A stretch of DNA of 64,000 nt. Origin: Gammaproteobacteria bacterium (GTDB lineage Bacteria; Pseudomonadota; Gammaproteobacteria; Pseudomonadales; Pseudomonadaceae). The notes below the pieces were generated by a model. The model made no database searches. It worked only from the letters and a program-made list of their open reading frames with translations, and was not told the DNA's origin. The translations under genes and the position numbers were made by a program. The stretch lies in contig JAHIWP010000064.1 in the NCBI GenBank assembly GCA_018816095.1, positions 1-64,000 on the forward strand, in the 5' to 3' direction. Numbering within the stretch: the stretch's first letter is position 1; every line of letters starts with the position of its first letter. Below, one piece after another: positions 60,748-64,000 of this stretch.

Positions 60748-61320
60748 ATGGGCCGTAGTGTGTTTCAGGCTGTAATTATTTGCGTGGCGACGCTGTGTGC
60801 GAGCGCCGCGCAGGCCAAGGTTGAGGTGCAGGCCGGCCAGCATAAAACGCTGGGGCGGATCCTGGTGGCTAAGGTTTCCGAGGATATTGCGCCGGGCGAT
60901 TATGAGGCCTTACTCAAAGGCATCAAGGCCAACCCGGGCACATTTGCCAGGAAAATTGTCATGCTCGACAGCATTGGCGGCAGCGTGGATGAGGCCATGC
61001 GCATCGGTCGTTTGCTGCACGAAACCCGCTTTGACAGCCTGGTGCCCTCCACCGGGGTATGCCAAGGCAGTTGCGTGTACCTGCTGGCGGCGGGGCAGCG
61101 TAAAACCGTGCGGGGTTATGTGGGCATCCATCGGCCCTATTACGCGGGCAGTGATTCGGTGCATTCGGCCTCCCGGCACGGCGTCAATCGTGCCCGTAAG
61201 GTGGCGTACTTCAAGGACATGCAGGTGCCGCTGGCGCTGCTTGAGGCGATTAACCGCACTGAGCCGCAACGCATGCGCGTATTGAGCGCTAGCGAGCTGA
61301 CGCACTTCCGCTTGCAGTGA
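60748..61320 (+). CDS. Periplasmic ClpP/crotonase-fold-like protein (COG3904-like)
   Basis: This is a 190-residue predicted periplasmic protein with signal peptide MGRSVFQAVIICVATLCASAAQA. The mature part has a ClpP-like layout: a beta-strand/oxyanion stretch (KIVMLDSIGGSVDEAMRIGRLLHE), a candidate nucleophile in CQGSCVY (Ser near residue 109, between two Cys), and a following GIHRPYY (candidate His near 127). COG3904-type proteins share this pattern and have no established role. The two cysteines around the Ser may form a disulfide. It is convergent with cysW, whose stop lies 42 bp away. Confidence 0.65.
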   Translation: MGRSVFQAVIICVATLCASAAQAKVEVQAGQHKTLGRILVAKVSEDIAPGDYEALLKGIKANPGTFARKIVMLDSIGGSVDEAMRIGRLLHETRFDSLVPSTGVCQGSCVYLLAAGQRKTVRGYVGIHRPYYAGSDSVHSASRHGVNRARKVAYFKDMQVPLALLEAINRTEPQRMRVLSASELTHFRLQ

Positions 61321-61361
61321 GGTGCCTGCGGCGTGAGGGGTTGTCGCGCCTGAGTGACTGC

Positions 61362-62192
61362 TTAAGTGGCCTCAGCCTGTTGCATCAGCGTGCGCTGGCG
61401 CCATTCCATAAAGGTTTTCAGCAGTAGCGTGAGCAGTGCCATGCAGGCCAGCAGCGCGGCGGCGGTAAAGGCAGCGGCGGGTTTGTAGTCGTTGTTCAGC
61501 TGATCGACCAGCAAGGGCAGGGTCAGGGTCTGGTTGATGATGGTGCCGGACACCACCGACACCGCGCCGAACTCGCCCACTGCGCGGGCATTGGTGATGA
61601 CCACGCCATACAGCAGCGCCCATTTGATTTTCGGCAGGGTGATATGGCGGAAGATCTGCCAGCCGTTGGCGCCCAGGCACAGGGCGGCGGTTTCTTCATC
61701 TTGGCCTTGGGACTGCATCACTGGAATCAAGATGCGCGCGACATAGGGTGCGGTGACAAACACCGTGACCATGACGATGCCCGGCCAGGCAAACATCAGC
61801 TGCATGCCGTTATCGTAGAACCAGCGCCCCAGCGCGTGCTCCAGGCCATACACCACCAGGTAACAGAGCCCAGCCACCACCGGTGACACCGCATAGGGGA
61901 TGTCGAGCAGGGTGGTCAGCAGCTTGCGCCCACGAAAATCGTAATGCGTCACGCACCAGGCCAGCAGAATGCCGAAACACAGGTTAATCGGCACCGTCAG
62001 CGCCGCCACCAGCAGGGTGAGGCCGATGGCGTGAAGCATGTAGTCTTCGCCGAGGTTGCCCCACAGCAACGCCAGGCCGCCGGAGAAGGCTTTAGTGAAA
62101 ATGAGCGCCAGCGGCACCAGGAGAATCAGGGTGATCAGGCTCAGCCCGAGGCCGATCAACAGCCATTGATGCCAGTATTGAGGTTTTTTCAT
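61362..62192 (-). CDS. cysW: Sulfate/thiosulfate ABC permease CysW
   Basis: This 276-residue permease has six helices and the EAA-type loop EETAALCLGANGWQIFRHITLPKIKWALLYG, characteristic of CysW. The ATG at 62192 overlaps the cysT stop as ATGA; a start at 62210 is possible. In most Pseudomonas cysW is followed by cysA, encoding the ATPase. Here only 41 bp follow before a convergent gene, so no cysA is present in this cluster. Confidence 0.9.
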   Translation of the reverse strand: MKKPQYWHQWLLIGLGLSLITLILLVPLALIFTKAFSGGLALLWGNLGEDYMLHAIGLTLLVAALTVPINLCFGILLAWCVTHYDFRGRKLLTTLLDIPYAVSPVVAGLCYLVVYGLEHALGRWFYDNGMQLMFAWPGIVMVTVFVTAPYVARILIPVMQSQGQDEETAALCLGANGWQIFRHITLPKIKWALLYGVVITNARAVGEFGAVSVVSGTIINQTLTLPLLVDQLNNDYKPAAAFTAAALLACMALLTLLLKTFMEWRQRTLMQQAEAT

Positions 62193-63037
62193 TTGCCTTG
62201 CCGTTGCCATTTAAACAGGCGGCCTTGCAGCACTTGCAGGGTAAACAGCAGCACCAGTGAGGCCAGCAGAATGACTGAGGCAATTGCCGCAGCCGCGGGG
62301 TAGTTGAACTCCTGCAGACGCACAAAAATCATCAGCGAAGACACTTCGGTTTTGAACGGTATGTTGCCGGCAATCATGATCACCGCACCGAACTCACCGA
62401 GGCTGCGGATAAACGATTGCGACGCCCCGGTGACCAGCGCTGGGATCAGGGTGGGCAGCACCACGTAAAAGAACGTCTGCACCCGATTGGCACCCAGGGT
62501 GCTGGCGGCTTCTTCGTAATCGCGGCCAAGGTCCTGCAGCACCGGCTGCACGGTACGCACCACAAACGGCAGGCTGGTAAACACCATGGCAATCAGGATG
62601 CCTGGGTAGGCGTAGGCCAGCTTGATGCCCATGGGCGCGAGCCATTGCCCCAACCAACCGCCGGGCGCGAGCAGGGTGGCCAGCGTCAGTCCGGCCACCG
62701 AGGTGGGCAGGGCGAAGGGCAGGTCGATCAGCGCATCCACCAGGCGACGCCCGGGGAAGTCGTAGCGGGTGATGATCCACGCCAACAGCAGGCCGATCAG
62801 CACGGTGGCGATGGTGGCGTAGAAGGCACCACTGATGGTCACCTTGTAACTTTGCACCACGCGCGGGTCGCTTATTGCTTGCCAGTACTGCGCCCAGCTC
62901 ATGTCGCTGACGTACAGCAGCAACGCCGACAGCGGAAACAGGATGATCAGTGAGATGTAAAAGGTGCTGAAGCCGAAACTCAGACCAAAGCCTGGCAGCA
63001 GCGGGTTCTGCAGAAAGAAGCGAGGTGTCTTAGGCAC
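62189..63037 (-). CDS. cysT: Sulfate/thiosulfate ABC permease CysT
   Basis: This 282-residue permease has six helices and the coupling loop DYEEAASTLGANRVQTFFYVVLPTLIPALVTG, characteristic of CysT (CysU). It pairs with CysW. It follows sbp by 68 bp. Confidence 0.91.
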   Translation of the reverse strand: MPKTPRFFLQNPLLPGFGLSFGFSTFYISLIILFPLSALLLYVSDMSWAQYWQAISDPRVVQSYKVTISGAFYATIATVLIGLLLAWIITRYDFPGRRLVDALIDLPFALPTSVAGLTLATLLAPGGWLGQWLAPMGIKLAYAYPGILIAMVFTSLPFVVRTVQPVLQDLGRDYEEAASTLGANRVQTFFYVVLPTLIPALVTGASQSFIRSLGEFGAVIMIAGNIPFKTEVSSLMIFVRLQEFNYPAAAAIASVILLASLVLLFTLQVLQGRLFKWQRQGK

Positions 63038-63105
63038 ACTTAAATCCCTGAAAGCACAAACCGCCGTAAAGACGGCGGCTGTTTGTTGCTCAAACCGATG
63101 AGGTC

Positions 63106-64000
63106 TTAGCGACCCTCGGCCAATAATTGGTCAAGGATACCATTGGCATCGAAGTGCTTGGCAGTGATCTCATCCCAGGTGCCGAGGACTTCGGTTGGGT
63201 TGATCAGGCGAATCTGCGGGAACTGCGCTGCGGTAGCCGCCACCACTTCCGGGTTGTGCACACGGTAGTTGTAGGTGGTCAGCAGCTGCTGGATGTCTTT
63301 GCTGTACTGGAAGTCCAGGTAGGCTTTGGACACTTCGCGGGTGCCTTTTTGATCGACCACTTTGTCGACCAGCGCCACTGGGAATTCGGCCAGCACGCTA
63401 ACTGGCGGTACGACGATCTCGTATTCGCCGGATTTGAATTCTTCACCATTGGCGATGTTGACCACTTCCGATTCGAAGGTCAGTAGCACATCACCTTGGC
63501 CATTCTGGGCGAAGGCCACGGTGGCGGCGCGGCCACCGGTAGGGAAGTTTTCGACGTTGCGCAGCACCTTGGCAACAAAACTTTTGATCTGGCTTTCATC
63601 GCCCTTGAATTGCTCGTTGGCATACAGCCAGGCGCCCAGGTAGCTGTAGCGCGCGTTACCGGAAGTTTTCGGGTTAGGGAATACCAGCTTCACGTCATCA
63701 CGGGCCAGGTCGTTCCAGTCCTTGATGTTCTTTGGGTTGCCCTTGCGCACCAGAAACGCCGTGGTGCTGTAGTACGGCGAGCTGTTGTTCGGGAACTGCT
63801 TGGCCCAGTCTTCACGCAGCAGGCCACGCTTAGCGAGGATGTCGACGTCGGTGACCTGGTTGAAGGTTACGGTATCGACCTTCTTGCCCTGGATGATGTC
63901 CTGGGCCTGGCGCGAGGAGCCAGCGAATGACTGGTCAATCTTCTGCTCTTTACCGGTCTGTGCTTGCCAGTGGGCGATGAACTTGGGGTTGATCTCGGCA
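63106..64000 (-). CDS. sbp: Sulfate-binding protein, partial (5' end outside the window)
   Basis: At least 297 residues of a periplasmic sulfate/thiosulfate-binding protein are visible; the frame stays open to the window edge. Conserved segments are SFAGSSRQAQDIIQGKKVDTVTFNQVTDVDIL near the start of the visible part, VFPNPKTSGNARYSYLGAW, and FDANGILDQLL near the C-terminus. It is the first gene of sbp-cysT-cysW. The signal peptide and promoter lie beyond the window. Confidence 0.93.
   Translation of the reverse strand, partial: AEINPKFIAHWQAQTGKEQKIDQSFAGSSRQAQDIIQGKKVDTVTFNQVTDVDILAKRGLLREDWAKQFPNNSSPYYSTTAFLVRKGNPKNIKDWNDLARDDVKLVFPNPKTSGNARYSYLGAWLYANEQFKGDESQIKSFVAKVLRNVENFPTGGRAATVAFAQNGQGDVLLTFESEVVNIANGEEFKSGEYEIVVPPVSVLAEFPVALVDKVVDQKGTREVSKAYLDFQYSKDIQQLLTTYNYRVHNPEVVAATAAQFPQIRLINPTEVLGTWDEITAKHFDANGILDQLLAEGR

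Noticed and set aside
1474..63000. CRISPR arrays, tRNA or rRNA genes, intact insertion sequences
   Set aside because: Read for regularly spaced repeats, cloverleaf-like genes and transposase motifs; none was found.

Overview
The window looks like a chromosomal segment of a GC-rich gammaproteobacterium, almost certainly Pseudomonas in the broad sense. Evidence includes the ben/cat/pca gene set and its BenR and PcaR operator-like sites, OprD-type porins, an agtSR-agtABCD-like locus, Crc/Hfq-type AANAANAA motifs, and heavy G/C use at third codon positions. No rRNA, tRNA, CRISPR array, phage or intact insertion sequence is visible. The species cannot be fixed from sequence reading alone.

Region 1 (1-5.5 kb) holds an OprD-like porin with a strong terminator. 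A LysR regulator follows, divergent from a HlyD-type adaptor and a DUF2955 membrane protein that together look like an efflux pair. A small secreted protein closes the region.

Region 2 (5.5-29 kb) is a near-complete benzoate catabolic island. benR precedes benABCD, which convert benzoate to catechol. benK, catBCA (catechol to beta-ketoadipate enol-lactone), benE and benF follow, then a branched-chain-amino-acid-type ABC transporter (livKHMGF-like) probably for aromatic acids. A chemoreceptor without a ligand-binding domain comes next. pcaIJFD and the regulator pcaR complete the route to succinyl-CoA and acetyl-CoA. Paired PcaR-box-like sites lie before pcaI and pcaR, and a TGCA-N6-GGATA BenR-type site lies before benA. 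catR is absent, so catBCA seems to ride on the ben operon. pcaGHBC (the protocatechuate branch) is not in the window.

Region 3 (29-40 kb) couples sensing, uptake and breakdown of omega-amino acids. A periplasmic-sensor histidine kinase and LuxR-type regulator (agtSR-like) precede a PotABCD-type ABC transporter (agtABCD-like). A semialdehyde dehydrogenase (gabD/davD) and an aminotransferase (gabT/davT) follow. The aminotransferase is interrupted by one extra A in a seven-A run.

Region 4 (40-42 kb) is a minus-strand pair: a membrane protein with a degenerate GGDEF domain (AGDRF) and an AraC-type regulator.

Region 5 (42-51 kb) is an apparent phosphate-scavenging operon behind a Pho-box-like site. 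It contains a TonB-dependent receptor, a two-domain beta-propeller phytase lipoprotein, its own exbB-exbD-tonB and a Tat-exported PhoX phosphatase.

Region 6 (51-56 kb) encodes a DabA/DabB inorganic-carbon uptake pair with a divergent LysR regulator. Region 7 (56-60 kb) is a yehZYXW-type osmoprotectant ABC operon. Region 8 (60-64 kb) holds a DUF3087 protein, a periplasmic ClpP-fold-like protein and a sulfate transporter sbp-cysT-cysW. The expected cysA is not present after cysW, and sbp runs off the window end.
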